Positions 1 to 8,599 of a stretch of 25,221 nt of DNA are shown here, in pieces. The position numbers were made by a program, and so were the translations under genes. The notes beneath the pieces were generated by a model, which made no database searches, had not been told where the DNA came from, and saw nothing but the letters and a program-made list of their open reading frames with translations. The stretch is from NCBI GenBank assembly GCA_002340305.1, contig DDLU01000310.1, positions 1-25,221 of the forward strand. The letters are read 5' to 3'. Numbering within the stretch: the first letter of the stretch is position 1; the number at the start of each line of letters is the position of its first letter. The stretch is from Desulfovibrio sp. UBA2564. Its GTDB lineage: Bacteria; Desulfobacterota; Desulfovibrionia; Desulfovibrionales; Desulfovibrionaceae.

Positions 1-47
1 CGAATCAAAACCTTTTAATAAGCTTCGCATCCAGAGGAGTTAGTACT

Positions 48-554
48 GTGCCTGTTATGAAATCTGTTAAAAAATTGATGTTACTTCTCTGTGTTGTTTT
101 TGCTATCTCCGCCTGCGGGTACCATAACTCCGCGACTGAACCGAACAGAGTCGGTGAGCAGTTCCGCGAAGTAGCTATTGCCAAAGTAGAAAACCCCACT
201 CTTCAGCGTTGGCTGGAGCCTAAAATACGCTCCATGCTGCGTGACGAAATCACCCGTCGCGGTCAGCTGACCTGGGTTGATAAATCCAAAGCCGAAGCAC
301 TTTTCGATATCCGTATTCTAGAACTTTCCGACGGTAGCCGTATCCTCGGTGATCAGGACGTTACCCTGAAATACGATATGACCCTTAAGGTCCAGATGAA
401 AGTAACCAGCTCTTCTGACGGTTCCCTGATCTGGAACTCCGGTCCTCTTGAAGTTACTGAATCCTACTATGTCGGTCAGGAAGACGAGACCAGACAGCTG
501 ATCACCAAGCTCATGATCCGCCGTCTTGTTGACCGCATGAATCAGGCTTACTAA
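48..554 (+). CDS. lptE: LPS assembly lipoprotein LptE
   Basis: This encodes a 168-residue outer-membrane lipoprotein of the LptE family, the partner that sits inside the LptD barrel and helps place lipopolysaccharide on the outer surface. The N-terminus has a basic start, a hydrophobic stretch of about 12 residues and a lipobox I-S-A-C with Cys23 followed by G-Y-H, the typical start of mature LptE. A beta-rich domain follows, including an R-D-E-I-T-R-R-G segment that fits the family. The GTG start at 48 is preferred because GAGGAG lies 8 bases upstream; the ATG at 57 is too far from it. The stop overlaps the holA start by one base, so the two are probably translationally coupled. The family call rests on motif and context (the usual leuS-lptE-holA neighbourhood); divergence in this family is high. 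Confidence 0.85.
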   Translation: MPVMKSVKKLMLLLCVVFAISACGYHNSATEPNRVGEQFREVAIAKVENPTLQRWLEPKIRSMLRDEITRRGQLTWVDKSKAEALFDIRILELSDGSRILGDQDVTLKYDMTLKVQMKVTSSSDGSLIWNSGPLEVTESYYVGQEDETRQLITKLMIRRLVDRMNQAY

Positions 555-1534
555 TGTCCAGACCCGGATACATGTTTCTCATCTGCCCTGATGCAGAACT
601 GCTGCACGCGAATATTGCGGAGCTGCAAGAAAAGCACAGTGCCACTGATTACGAGAAAAAGGTATACTGGGCTGACGAAGACCTGCCCCCGCAATTCTGG
701 GATGACCTGACTTTGCAGACTCTCTTCGGCTCCAGCAAAGTAATTATCCTGCGCCGTGCCCATAAGCTTAAAACGGCAGTCTGGAAAAATATTGATAAGG
801 CCTTGGCCTCACTTGCAAGTTCATCCTTTCTCTTTATCTGCCTTGAAGGCCAATGGAAGGGTAAAACCGCCCCGGTTCCAGCAGTGCTCAAAAAGCGCCA
901 ATGCTGGAAATTCGCCGACAAGCAGAAGTGGTTCTGGAAATCCGCTGGTCTGGATCAAAAATCAATTTCCGGTTTTGTGGGCAAATGGGCCAGAAACAAC
1001 GGCCTGCATATCGATAGTCCTGTCCTGAATGCACTTTCACAGGCTCTGCCCAAGGATGCCCGTGCCGCCCGTCTGGAACTGGATAAACTGGACCTAGCTG
1101 CCGGACCGGACCGCAAAATTCTCATGGAACATGTTGCTCTCATTGCCCATTCTGAAGAGATGGACTTCTTTGCTTTCATGCGCTCCATGTCCGAAGGTGG
1201 TGATCCGGTAGAAATCTGGCGCAGAGTTCTGACCAACCATAGCGAAAAAGATTCCATGATCTTCATGCTTACCGCATCGCTGACCCGCGAAGCGCGTGCT
1301 CTGTGGATGATGATCCATGGCGAAGACTCCGAAGTGCGCTTGCCTCCTTTCGTGAAAAAGCAAAAGCAGGCTCTTGCCCAACGTCTTGGCGCAGCCCGAA
1401 TTGCCAGACTTTTTGATATTGTCATGGAAGCGGAAATCGGCATCAAGACCGGACAACGTAAGCCGGAACAGGCTCTCGAGCTGCTGGTGGCATCACTTAC
1501 TTCGCTATTCTCTCCGCCACAACGCAGACGTTGA
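554..1534 (+). CDS. holA: DNA polymerase III delta subunit
   Basis: This 326-residue protein matches HolA, the clamp-loader delta subunit that opens the beta sliding clamp during chromosome replication. It has the usual length and order: an N-terminal AAA-like domain with the 'LFGSSKVIILRRA' clamp-binding region, no Walker A motif (as expected for delta), a middle region with 'LSQALPKDARAARLELDKL', and a C-terminal helical collar domain ending 'KPEQALELLVASL'. The ATG overlaps the lptE stop in a TAATG arrangement. A strong terminator follows 23 bases after the stop, so lptE-holA ends its transcription unit here. The position directly after lptE is conserved in many Gram-negative bacteria and supports the call. 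Confidence 0.88.
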   Translation: MSRPGYMFLICPDAELLHANIAELQEKHSATDYEKKVYWADEDLPPQFWDDLTLQTLFGSSKVIILRRAHKLKTAVWKNIDKALASLASSSFLFICLEGQWKGKTAPVPAVLKKRQCWKFADKQKWFWKSAGLDQKSISGFVGKWARNNGLHIDSPVLNALSQALPKDARAARLELDKLDLAAGPDRKILMEHVALIAHSEEMDFFAFMRSMSEGGDPVEIWRRVLTNHSEKDSMIFMLTASLTREARALWMMIHGEDSEVRLPPFVKKQKQALAQRLGAARIARLFDIVMEAEIGIKTGQRKPEQALELLVASLTSLFSPPQRRR

Positions 1535-1556
1535 TTTAGTTTCAAAAAAACATTTC

Positions 1557-1592
1557 AAACCGTGTAAAAAATGATCTTTTTACACGGTTTTT
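1557..1592 (+). terminator. Intrinsic terminator after holA
   Basis: A perfect 14-bp stem (AAACCGTGTAAAAA at 1557-1570 with its complement at 1577-1590) encloses the 6-base loop ATGATC and runs into T-rich sequence. It closes the lptE-holA unit. A partial echo of the right arm (TTTTACACG) recurs at about 1618-1626. Confidence 0.85.
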
Positions 1593-1759
1593 GTGTTTTT
1601 AAAGCCATTTTATATCATTTTACACGTTAAACAGGTTGATTTGCACCTGCATCCGGTTTATTCTTTTATGAATGAATCCCGCGCTCTGACTCAGCCTTTT
1701 GTCTGAATCCGTCCCGGCTTTGAACTGTACCACTTGCCAAAGCAGACTTACTATTTATT

Positions 1760-2437
1760 ATGAAGGATAAACCGCATTATATCGGACACCGCCAACGCCT
1801 GAAAGAACAGTTACTAAAAAAAGCTGACACTCTCCGTGACTACGAAATTCTGGAATTGATGCTCGGTCAGGCTATTCCCCGCAAGGACACCAAACCACTT
1901 GCCAAGGAATTACTGACCGAATTCGGTTCACTAAACGGAGTCTTCCGGGCACCGGAGGAACAGTTAAAGAAATTCAAAGGCATAGGACCCGGGGTTTTAA
2001 TATTTTTTACGCTTATGCGTGAGTTTTGGACCAGAATTGCCGAGGAACCCATGAACGGCAAAGAGCCGATATCCTCCCCGGATGTCGTCTGCAAGGCAGC
2101 CATGGCCCGAATCGGAAATTTGTCCAAAGAAGAATTCTGGATTGCACTGGTCAACAACCAAAACAAAGTGATATGCTGGGAAAGACTCTTCAAAGGTACG
2201 GTGGATAAAGCCGCAGCGTACCCACGAGAAGTGGTGGCCCTTGCTTTACGTCACGATGCAACGGGAGTGATACTTAGCCACAACCACCCAGGTGGAAACC
2301 CATCTCCATCTCCTGAGGATACTCAACTGACAATGGAGATAGCGGGGTTTTGCTCCGATATGGGAATTCGCCTTTTAGACCATATTATTGTGACTGCAGA
2401 CAGTTACCACAGCTTTGAAGAAGCAGGATATTTGTAA
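1760..2437 (+). CDS. radC: RadC family JAB-domain protein
   Basis: This 225-residue protein is a complete RadC. An N-terminal UPF0758 region with a helix-hairpin-helix segment (FKGIGPG, about residues 73-79) is followed by a JAB1/MPN+ metalloprotease-like domain. The metal motif is visible as S-H-N-H-P-G-G-N-P-S-P-S-P-E-D at residues 173-187, giving zinc ligands His174, His176 and Asp187. The historical link to radiation repair is not well supported for the family and the true substrate is unknown. The ATG at 1760 has only a weak ribosome binding site upstream, but the protein start MKDKPHYIGHRQRLKE matches the family N-terminus. It lies 46 bases upstream of lon and may be cotranscribed with it. 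Confidence 0.9.
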   Translation: MKDKPHYIGHRQRLKEQLLKKADTLRDYEILELMLGQAIPRKDTKPLAKELLTEFGSLNGVFRAPEEQLKKFKGIGPGVLIFFTLMREFWTRIAEEPMNGKEPISSPDVVCKAAMARIGNLSKEEFWIALVNNQNKVICWERLFKGTVDKAAAYPREVVALALRHDATGVILSHNHPGGNPSPSPEDTQLTMEIAGFCSDMGIRLLDHIIVTADSYHSFEEAGYL

Positions 2438-2483
2438 TTCATATTTTTGAACAAGAACCACTTCTGAACGAAAGGATTTTGCG

Positions 2484-5003
2484 TTGAAGAAAAAAAAATC
2501 ACCTATCAAACCGCTGAAGCTGAATAAGAAAGACAAAGCGGAAGATCAGAAAAAAGAACATCAGGAACCGACTTCGGATGCGGGAAATGATCAGGGCCTT
2601 AACAAGCCCCCGGTTTCACCGCTGAACGTTCTCCATGATGCCGCAGACCTGCTTGACGACGCAGGCACCATTCCTGAAGATGCCCGCGTTGATATCCCCA
2701 CCACCCTTCCGGTGCTGGCTGTCCGCGATATTGTTGTCTTCAACTACATGATTCTGCCTCTTTTCGTGGGCCGGGAAAAATCCGTCAACGCAGTGGAAGC
2801 TGCCATGACCAGCAACCGCTATGTCATGATTCTGACCCAGAAAGACGAAGCAGTTGAAAACCCGGAGCACGAAGACCTCTACCGGACTGGAACCGTGTGC
2901 ATGATCATGCGCATGCTCAAGATGCCTGACGGTCGTCTGAAAGTGCTGGTTCAGGGTGTTTCCCGTGCCAAGGTTAAAAGATTTATCGGCTCCGAGCCTT
3001 TTCATATCGCTGAAATAGAAGCCATTCCCGAAGCGGAATCAGGTGAACTGGATGCAACTCAGGAAGCCTTGGTCCGCTCCTCCCGCGAGCAGAGCGAAAA
3101 AATCCTGACCCTGCGCGGCATCTCTTCTGCTGACATCATGAGTGTGCTTAACAGTGTTGACGAACCGGGCCGCCTTGCCGACCTGATCGCTTCCAACCTG
3201 CGCATGAAGGTTGATGTGGCGCAGTCCATTCTCGAGTGCGGTGAACCAGTCGAACGTCTGACTCTGGTCAACACCCAGCTCACTCAGGAAGTGGAAGTTG
3301 CTTCCATGCAGAACAAGATCCAGTCCATGGCTAAAGAAGGTATGGACAAGGCCCAGAAAGATTTCTACCTGCGCGAACAGCTCAAGGCTATTAAGAAAGA
3401 ACTCGGTGAGTCCACTGATGAAGCCGAGGAAGCTGAAGAAATCCGAGCAGCTATCGCAAAAGCCAAGATGCCCAAGGAAGTGCGCAAAGAAGCTGAAAAA
3501 CAGCTCCGCCGCCTTGAAGCCATGCATCCAGAAGCTTCCGAAGCTACCGTTATCCGCACCTACCTTGACTGGATGATCGAGATTCCATGGACCAAGCAGT
3601 CCCGTGACCGCCTTGATATCATCGAAGCTAAGAAAATTCTGGATGAAGACCATTACGATCTTGAGAAGGTCAAGGAACGTATCCTTGAATACCTGAGCGT
3701 ACGCAAGCTCAACCCGTCCATGAAAGGTCCCATCCTCTGCTTTGTGGGCCCCCCGGGTGTCGGTAAAACTTCCTTGGGCCGTTCCATTGCACGCAGCCTG
3801 AAACGTAAATTCCACCGTATGTCCCTTGGCGGGATGCGTGATGAAGCTGAGATTCGCGGTCATCGCCGGACCTACATCGGCTCCATGCCCGGACGTATCA
3901 TTCAGGGTATCAAGCAGTGCGGAACCCGTAACCCGGTGATTATGCTTGATGAAATCGACAAGCTCGGTTCCGATTTCCGTGGAGATCCTTCCTCCGCTCT
4001 GCTGGAGGTACTGGACCCGGAACAGAACAATTCATTCACCGACCACTACCTGAACGTGCCTTACGATCTTTCCAAGGTCATGTTCATCTGCACCGCCAAC
4101 GTGCTCGACTCCATCCCCCGTCCCCTGCTGGACCGTATGGAGGTAATCCGCATTCCCGGTTACACCGAGCATGACAAGGTCAATATTGCCAAGCGCTACA
4201 TTCTTGGACGGCAGTGCAAGGAAAACGGTCTTAAAGAAAAAGAAATGATCATGGAAGATGAAATCATTGCCAAGATCATCAAAGAATACACCCGCGAGGC
4301 CGGACTGCGTAACCTTGAACGCGAAGTTGGTTCCGTCTGCCGCAAACTGGCCCGTAAAAAGGCTGAAGGCGAAAAAGGCCCCTTCGAAGTTACCGCCGAC
4401 AATCTGCATAAATATCTCGGTATTCCCAAGCATCTTGAAGATGAAAAGGAATCCGAACTACCTGCAGGTGTCGCTCTCGGTCTTGCATGGACCCCGGTTG
4501 GCGGTTCCGTACTGCACGTGGAAGTTTCCGCCATGCCCGGTAAAGGAAAACAATTACTCACCGGACAGCTCGGTGATGTGATGAAAGAGTCCGCACAGGC
4601 TGCGGTATCTTTTGCCCGTCGCCATGCAGACGAATATGGTATCAGCTCCAAATTCCATGAAGAACAGGACCTGCACATCCACGTTCCTGACGGTGCAACA
4701 CCCAAAGACGGACCGTCTGCAGGTGTCACACTCGTCACTGCGCTGGTTTCCGCATTGACCGGAATCCCTTCCAACCCGGAGCTGGCCATGACCGGTGAAA
4801 TCTCACTGCGCGGTCGCGTACTTCCGGTTGGCGGCATCAAGGAAAAAATCCTCGCTGCCGTATCTCTGGGAATGAAGCGGGTGCTCATCCCCTCCCAGAA
4901 CCAGAAAGACCTCGAAGACATTCCCGAAGAACTTCTGGAAAAGATCGAGATCACACCCATCGAACGCATTGATGAAATCTGGCCTATCGCCAAGACCAAG
5001 TAA
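2484..5003 (+). CDS. lon: ATP-dependent protease Lon
   Basis: This is a full-length, 839-residue LonA protease, a cytosolic hexameric AAA+ enzyme that degrades damaged and regulatory proteins. A charged, Lys/Glu-rich extension of about 70 residues precedes the substrate-binding Lon N-domain (starting near LPVLAVRDIVVFNYM). The AAA+ module has Walker A GPPGVGKT at 422-429 and Walker B VIMLDEID at 485-492. The protease domain has the catalytic Ser745 in PKDGPSAG and Lys788 in GGIKEK, with the same spacing as in E. coli Lon. The TTG start at 2484 is preceded by AAAGGA at a workable distance. The highly basic and acidic N-terminal tail is longer than in E. coli Lon; if translation starts at a later codon the tail would be shorter. 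A strong terminator follows. Confidence 0.96.
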   Translation: MKKKKSPIKPLKLNKKDKAEDQKKEHQEPTSDAGNDQGLNKPPVSPLNVLHDAADLLDDAGTIPEDARVDIPTTLPVLAVRDIVVFNYMILPLFVGREKSVNAVEAAMTSNRYVMILTQKDEAVENPEHEDLYRTGTVCMIMRMLKMPDGRLKVLVQGVSRAKVKRFIGSEPFHIAEIEAIPEAESGELDATQEALVRSSREQSEKILTLRGISSADIMSVLNSVDEPGRLADLIASNLRMKVDVAQSILECGEPVERLTLVNTQLTQEVEVASMQNKIQSMAKEGMDKAQKDFYLREQLKAIKKELGESTDEAEEAEEIRAAIAKAKMPKEVRKEAEKQLRRLEAMHPEASEATVIRTYLDWMIEIPWTKQSRDRLDIIEAKKILDEDHYDLEKVKERILEYLSVRKLNPSMKGPILCFVGPPGVGKTSLGRSIARSLKRKFHRMSLGGMRDEAEIRGHRRTYIGSMPGRIIQGIKQCGTRNPVIMLDEIDKLGSDFRGDPSSALLEVLDPEQNNSFTDHYLNVPYDLSKVMFICTANVLDSIPRPLLDRMEVIRIPGYTEHDKVNIAKRYILGRQCKENGLKEKEMIMEDEIIAKIIKEYTREAGLRNLEREVGSVCRKLARKKAEGEKGPFEVTADNLHKYLGIPKHLEDEKESELPAGVALGLAWTPVGGSVLHVEVSAMPGKGKQLLTGQLGDVMKESAQAAVSFARRHADEYGISSKFHEEQDLHIHVPDGATPKDGPSAGVTLVTALVSALTGIPSNPELAMTGEISLRGRVLPVGGIKEKILAAVSLGMKRVLIPSQNQKDLEDIPEELLEKIEITPIERIDEIWPIAKTK

Positions 5004-5024
5004 TCAATCCGAAGTGGATTATTC

Positions 5025-5062
5025 AAAGGCCCGCAGGCGATGATGCCTGCGGGCCTTTCTTT
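5025..5062 (+). terminator. Intrinsic terminator after lon
   Basis: A perfect 14-bp GC-rich stem (AAAGGCCCGCAGGC at 5025-5038, complement at 5045-5058) has the 6-base loop GATGAT and is followed by TTTCTTTATTT. It ends transcription of radC-lon. Confidence 0.9.
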
Positions 5063-5131
5063 ATTTATCGACATCACCCGGCGGGTGCAATATAAACGCA
5101 GAATTGAATTCACCCCCGGAACGGAGAAGCC

Positions 5132-6118
5132 ATGCACAGAAGCTCATATGCACGCATGCAATGGTTCGTTGAAAACCATTGCAGTGATTCAGGTAAAAAA
5201 ATGAAAGTTCTTGATATCGGCAGTTGCGCTGTAAATAAGGATGATCCGCTCCAGACTTACCGTCCGCTCTTCTCTGACGGCAGATTCAGCTACACCGGAC
5301 TTGATATGACCGCAGGTCCCAATGTGGATATTGCGGTTAAAAATCCCTACTGCTGGCGGGAACTTAAGGACAATTCATTTGATGTGGCTATTTCCGGACA
5401 GGTCTTCGAGCATATAGAATTTTTCTGGGAAACAATGAAAGAAATCGCGAGGGTACTCAAACCCGGAGGTCTTCTTTCAATCGTAGTACCCGGCCCTTTC
5501 GGGGTTGCCTACCATGCCTGCCCGGTTGATTGCTACCGCTTCTTTGCAGACGGCATGGCAGCCATGGCCCGTTATGCCGGACTTAAAGTAATCCACGCTT
5601 CCTCTGCCGCCGCACCTGAGGGTGCTCCTGATGTTTGGTACGAAGCACGGGACAGTTTTCTGATCGCCCGGAAAGATGAAAAGCATCAGCCGCTGGATAT
5701 TGAAAACTATATTTTTGAAAAACCAGACCTTGAAACAATGCGCAGCGGATTCATCCCCGATAATTACGAAAATCAGGTCTACTATGACATGTTCGCGGTG
5801 CGCATGGACGGCAGCGGAACCCTTCACGCATTAAAACAGCTTGAAATGATCAACCTCTGGGCTTTGCCCGATGATTTCTTTTATATCTGGGGGACTGGCG
5901 GACAGTATGAACTTCACTACCAGCATCTTGTGAAACGGACCCAGCCGCAACATTTCCTAGGTTTTCTGGACAGCAACCCGGAGATGCAAGGGAAAGTGCT
6001 TGACGGCTATCCGGTTATGGCTCCGCAAATTTGCGCGCAGAACAGACCGGATGTTATCATTATTGCCTCCCACGCCCGAAAGGCAATCATGCAAGCCATT
6101 CATAATATTCTGGACTAA
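5132..6118 (+). CDS. SAM-dependent methyltransferase with C-terminal nucleotide-fold-like domain
   Basis: This 328-residue protein has two parts. Residues about 20-150 form a class I SAM methyltransferase (Methyltransf_11 type): motif I VLDIGSCAVN, an acidic residue in GLDM, motif II-like FDVAISGQVFEHI and VLKPGGLLSIVVPG. Residues about 245-328 read YIWGTGGQYELHYQ... FLGFLDSNPEMQGKVLDGYPV, which resembles the Rossmann-like domain found on sugar methyltransferases and sugar acyl/amino transferases. That suggests a glycan or nucleotide-sugar substrate, but the substrate cannot be named. The ATG at 5132 follows ACGGAGAAG by about 3-8 bases. It is flanked by the lon terminator upstream and stands apart from the next gene by 71 bases. 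Confidence 0.72.
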   Translation: MHRSSYARMQWFVENHCSDSGKKMKVLDIGSCAVNKDDPLQTYRPLFSDGRFSYTGLDMTAGPNVDIAVKNPYCWRELKDNSFDVAISGQVFEHIEFFWETMKEIARVLKPGGLLSIVVPGPFGVAYHACPVDCYRFFADGMAAMARYAGLKVIHASSAAAPEGAPDVWYEARDSFLIARKDEKHQPLDIENYIFEKPDLETMRSGFIPDNYENQVYYDMFAVRMDGSGTLHALKQLEMINLWALPDDFFYIWGTGGQYELHYQHLVKRTQPQHFLGFLDSNPEMQGKVLDGYPVMAPQICAQNRPDVIIIASHARKAIMQAIHNILD

Positions 6119-6189
6119 GACTTAATCAGGTCCCGGCAGCGCATTAGTATTTTAAAATCTTAATAACCAACGGAAACTAAACAGAATCA

Positions 6190-7074
6190 ATGAAAAATTC
6201 TTTAACAGGCGTAACACCAATGCAGAAAGTTCTTGCAGGAGCTTTTCTGATAAGTTTCTCAGCCGTATGGGTCGGTCTAGCTGATGTCTCCGCAACAACA
6301 TCCGGGTTTTACCGCGTTTTTTTCGGGTCAGTATTTTTATTTATAGCTGCTTTTTTTTCAGGTGAATTAAAACAAATAAGCCTTAAACAAGTGATACCGT
6401 ATAGTCTCTGCGGTTTCTTGTTCGCACTGGACTTGTTTTTCTGGCATGAAAGCATCCTCTTGGTAGGTCCCGGACTGGCAACGATTCTAGGAAATTGCCA
6501 GGTTTTTATTATGGCTGTGTGCGGGGCCTTATTTTTGGATGAGAAACTAACAAAACGCTTTGTGCTCTCATTGCCGATCGCAATTTTCGGGCTGCTTCTC
6601 CTGATCGGCTTTAACTGGTCGGCACTTTCCAACTCATCAATTAAGGGGATCGTTTACGGGCTGCTGACCGCACTTTCCTATGCCTTGTTCATGCTGATGT
6701 TGAGAAGAATTCAGGTCCATAAAGAAGCAAATCTTGTTTTCTCGCCACTGCTTTTTGTCTCGGCCTTCTGCGCGCTTTTTCTGGCTATACCTTTAATTTC
6801 AACCGATGCATCCTTCGCCATTCCGAACCTGAAATCCTTTGGCTATCTGCTTACACTGGGACTGTTCAGTCAGGCTGTAGGCTGGATAATGATAGCCACA
6901 GCCATGCCCAAAATTCCGGCTTCATTAACCGGATTGGTTCTTCTGCTTCAACCGTTTCTAGCTTTTCTCTGGGATGTTATAATTTTTTCCCGACCAACAA
7001 CGCTCACCCATTGGCTGGGTGTTTTTATCACCCTTTCAGCAATTTATCTGGGAGCATCAGCAAAGCAGAAATAA
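6190..7074 (+). CDS. DMT superfamily EamA-type transporter
   Basis: This 294-residue, very hydrophobic protein has about ten predicted membrane segments in two homologous halves, the layout of the EamA (10-TM) branch of the drug/metabolite transporter superfamily. Typical features are the first-half pattern 'LCGFLFALDLFFWHESILLVGPGLATILGNCQVF' and the end of the second half 'SLTGLVLLLQPFLAFLWDVIIFSRP', which includes the conserved proline in the last helices. Substrates of this family are diverse (amino acids, nucleotides, metabolites) and cannot be deduced here. Coding AT content is noticeably higher than in lon and hemC. The ATG at 6190 has a weak ribosome binding site; an in-frame ATG at 6220 is an alternative. 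No terminator is visible directly after it. Confidence 0.8.
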   Translation: MKNSLTGVTPMQKVLAGAFLISFSAVWVGLADVSATTSGFYRVFFGSVFLFIAAFFSGELKQISLKQVIPYSLCGFLFALDLFFWHESILLVGPGLATILGNCQVFIMAVCGALFLDEKLTKRFVLSLPIAIFGLLLLIGFNWSALSNSSIKGIVYGLLTALSYALFMLMLRRIQVHKEANLVFSPLLFVSAFCALFLAIPLISTDASFAIPNLKSFGYLLTLGLFSQAVGWIMIATAMPKIPASLTGLVLLLQPFLAFLWDVIIFSRPTTLTHWLGVFITLSAIYLGASAKQK

Positions 7075-7097
7075 AATTTTTCACCAATCATTCCACC

Positions 7098-7125
7098 TTG
7101 CCATATTCCCAAGCGTACTTATATG
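7098..7125 (+). promoter_or_regulatory. Putative sigma70-like promoter for the FmdB-hemC unit
   Basis: A TTGCCA box (7098-7103) and a TATATG box (7120-7125) are separated by 16 bases and lie about 80 bases upstream of the FmdB-type gene. The match is reasonable but unsupported by data. Confidence 0.35.
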
Positions 7126-7206
7126 TAGGCGAGACATTGCCCCGCCTGACAATTTGGGCTATGCAATTTCTCGCTATTGTAAATTAAAGCACGGAGAAAA
7201 GAATAA

Positions 7207-7464
7207 ATGCCTATTTTCGAATATAAATGCGCTGACTGCGGTAAGGAATTTGAGGATCTGGTTTTCAACCGCGACGAATGCCCTCCCTGCCCGGAATGTA
7301 AATCCGAAAAAACTGCTAAGCTCATGTCTGCCTGCAAGTTTAAAACTGACGGCGGAGCACCTGATATGGGTGATTTCGAAGCAGCACCCGCTCCGGCGGC
7401 ATCTTCCAGCAGCAGTGCCTGTGCCGGTTGTTCCGGTGGGGACTGTTCTTCCTGCGGCAGCTAG
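7207..7464 (+). CDS. FmdB family zinc ribbon protein with Cys-rich tail
   Basis: This 85-residue protein begins MPIFEYKCADCGKEFE, the signature of the FmdB/CxxC_CxxC_SSSS regulatory-protein family. Four cysteines (8, 11, 28, 31) form a putative zinc ribbon, with an extra Cys25. After a linker of Ala/Pro and Ser residues the tail carries two more CxxC pairs (Cys72/75 and Cys80/83) ending in CGS, so the protein may bind a second metal or form disulfides. FmdB was first noted near a formamidase operon; its role is not established. GGAGAAAAGAATAA precedes the ATG. hemC starts 34 bases downstream, suggesting a two-gene unit ended by the terminator at 8450. Confidence 0.85.
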   Translation: MPIFEYKCADCGKEFEDLVFNRDECPPCPECKSEKTAKLMSACKFKTDGGAPDMGDFEAAPAPAASSSSSACAGCSGGDCSSCGS

Positions 7465-7498
7465 ATAAACATAAATTTTCAAACAATACGGCGGAACA

Positions 7499-8425
7499 AT
7501 GAGAAAGATTACCATCGCAACACGTGGCAGCAAACTTGCTCTCTGGCAGGCCAACCATATTTCCGATCTTCTGCGTGAAGAATACCCCGGAATTGAAGTT
7601 CAACTGCTCAAGATTAAAACCAAGGGCGACAAGATTCTGGACGTTCCGCTTGCAAAAGTCGGCGGTAAGGGCCTTTTCGTAAAAGAAATCGAAGAAGCAC
7701 TGCTCGACGGTCGTGCAGACCTCGCCGTACACAGCATGAAGGACGTTCCCACTGAACTTCCCGAGGGCCTTGAAGTGGGCATCATTCCCCCGCGTGAAGC
7801 AGAAACCGACACCCTCCTTTCCGTTAAATACGACTCTCTCAAGGATCTGCCTGCCGGAGCAGTTGTCGGAACAAGCAGCCTGCGCCGTCAGTCTCAGGTT
7901 CTATCCCTACGCGATGACCTCAAAATCGAATCCCTGCGCGGCAATCTCGATACCCGCGTCGGAAAACTCCTGAATGGTGAATTTGATGCCATCGTAGTTG
8001 CTACCGCCGGACTGAACAGACTCAAACTTTCCGCTCCCAAAAGCGAAATTCTCGGTCCCCCGACCTTCCTGCCCGCAGTGGCACAGGGTGCTCTGGGCAT
8101 TGAGTACCGCGTTGAGGACACCGAAATTCAGGATATCCTCGCATTCCTGCATGATGAAATGACTGCCCGTCAGGTCAAAGCTGAACGCGGTTTCCTGACC
8201 GGACTCGACGGCGGCTGTCAGGTACCCATCGCAGCATGGTCCCAGCTTGAAGGAGATCAGGTCAAACTGACCGGATTCGTTGCCGATATCGATGGTTCCA
8301 GCCCCATCCGCATGGAAAAAGCAGGACCTGCTGATGATGCATGGAACATCGGCATCACTCTTGCTGAAGAAGTTCTGGCAGCAGGTGCAAAAGAGATTCT
8401 CGACCGCGTTTACGACAAATGCTAA
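7499..8425 (+). CDS. hemC: Porphobilinogen deaminase (hydroxymethylbilane synthase)
   Basis: This 308-residue enzyme polymerises four porphobilinogen molecules into hydroxymethylbilane, the tetrapyrrole precursor of siroheme, heme and cobalamin. The start IATRGSKLALWQA is the classic HemC N-terminus. VHSMKDVPTELPEGL carries the catalytic Asp, GTSSLRRQSQ and ESLRGNLDTRV carry the conserved arginines, and the dipyrromethane cofactor attaches to Cys240 in GLDGGCQVP, matching Cys242 of E. coli. The length is normal. GGCGGAA lies 4-5 bases before the ATG. In sulfate reducers this pathway feeds siroheme for sulfite reductase and also B12, which fits with cobT nearby though in a different unit. Confidence 0.97.
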   Translation: MRKITIATRGSKLALWQANHISDLLREEYPGIEVQLLKIKTKGDKILDVPLAKVGGKGLFVKEIEEALLDGRADLAVHSMKDVPTELPEGLEVGIIPPREAETDTLLSVKYDSLKDLPAGAVVGTSSLRRQSQVLSLRDDLKIESLRGNLDTRVGKLLNGEFDAIVVATAGLNRLKLSAPKSEILGPPTFLPAVAQGALGIEYRVEDTEIQDILAFLHDEMTARQVKAERGFLTGLDGGCQVPIAAWSQLEGDQVKLTGFVADIDGSSPIRMEKAGPADDAWNIGITLAEEVLAAGAKEILDRVYDKC

Positions 8426-8449
8426 TAAGCATTTAAGATAATAAAGCTT

Positions 8450-8492
8450 AAAGCCCGGAGCATGCACAATGCCCCGGGCTTTTTATTTTTTT
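8450..8492 (+). terminator. Intrinsic terminator after hemC
   Basis: A 9-bp stem AAAGCCCGG (8450-8458) pairs with CCGGGCTTT (8474-8482), extended by three inner pairs, and is followed by TTTTATTTTTTT. Confidence 0.88.
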
Positions 8493-8599
8493 ACATCAAG
8501 ACCCTAAAGTAAACCGTCTGCCGTCCGATAAAAGACATAAACAGGAATCATGTTCTTTTAAAAACCATCATTTATAACTTCCAAGGACGGAGGTATACA

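Noticed and set aside
1..18. Possible last codons of an upstream gene (frame 1, ending R-I-K-T-F stop), perhaps leuS
   Set aside because: Only five codons are visible and they do not match a recognisable leuS C-terminus; other frames are also open.
1593..1759. tRNA or small RNA between holA and radC
   Set aside because: No cloverleaf, TTCGA arm or stable structure beyond the holA terminator could be found.
3039..3863. Long antisense frame opposite lon (274 codons)
   Set aside because: It is a composition shadow of the lon coding strand with no start signal or recognisable domain.
4196..5137. Long antisense frame opposite the end of lon (313 codons)
   Set aside because: Ser/Arg-rich shadow spanning the lon terminator; no family features.
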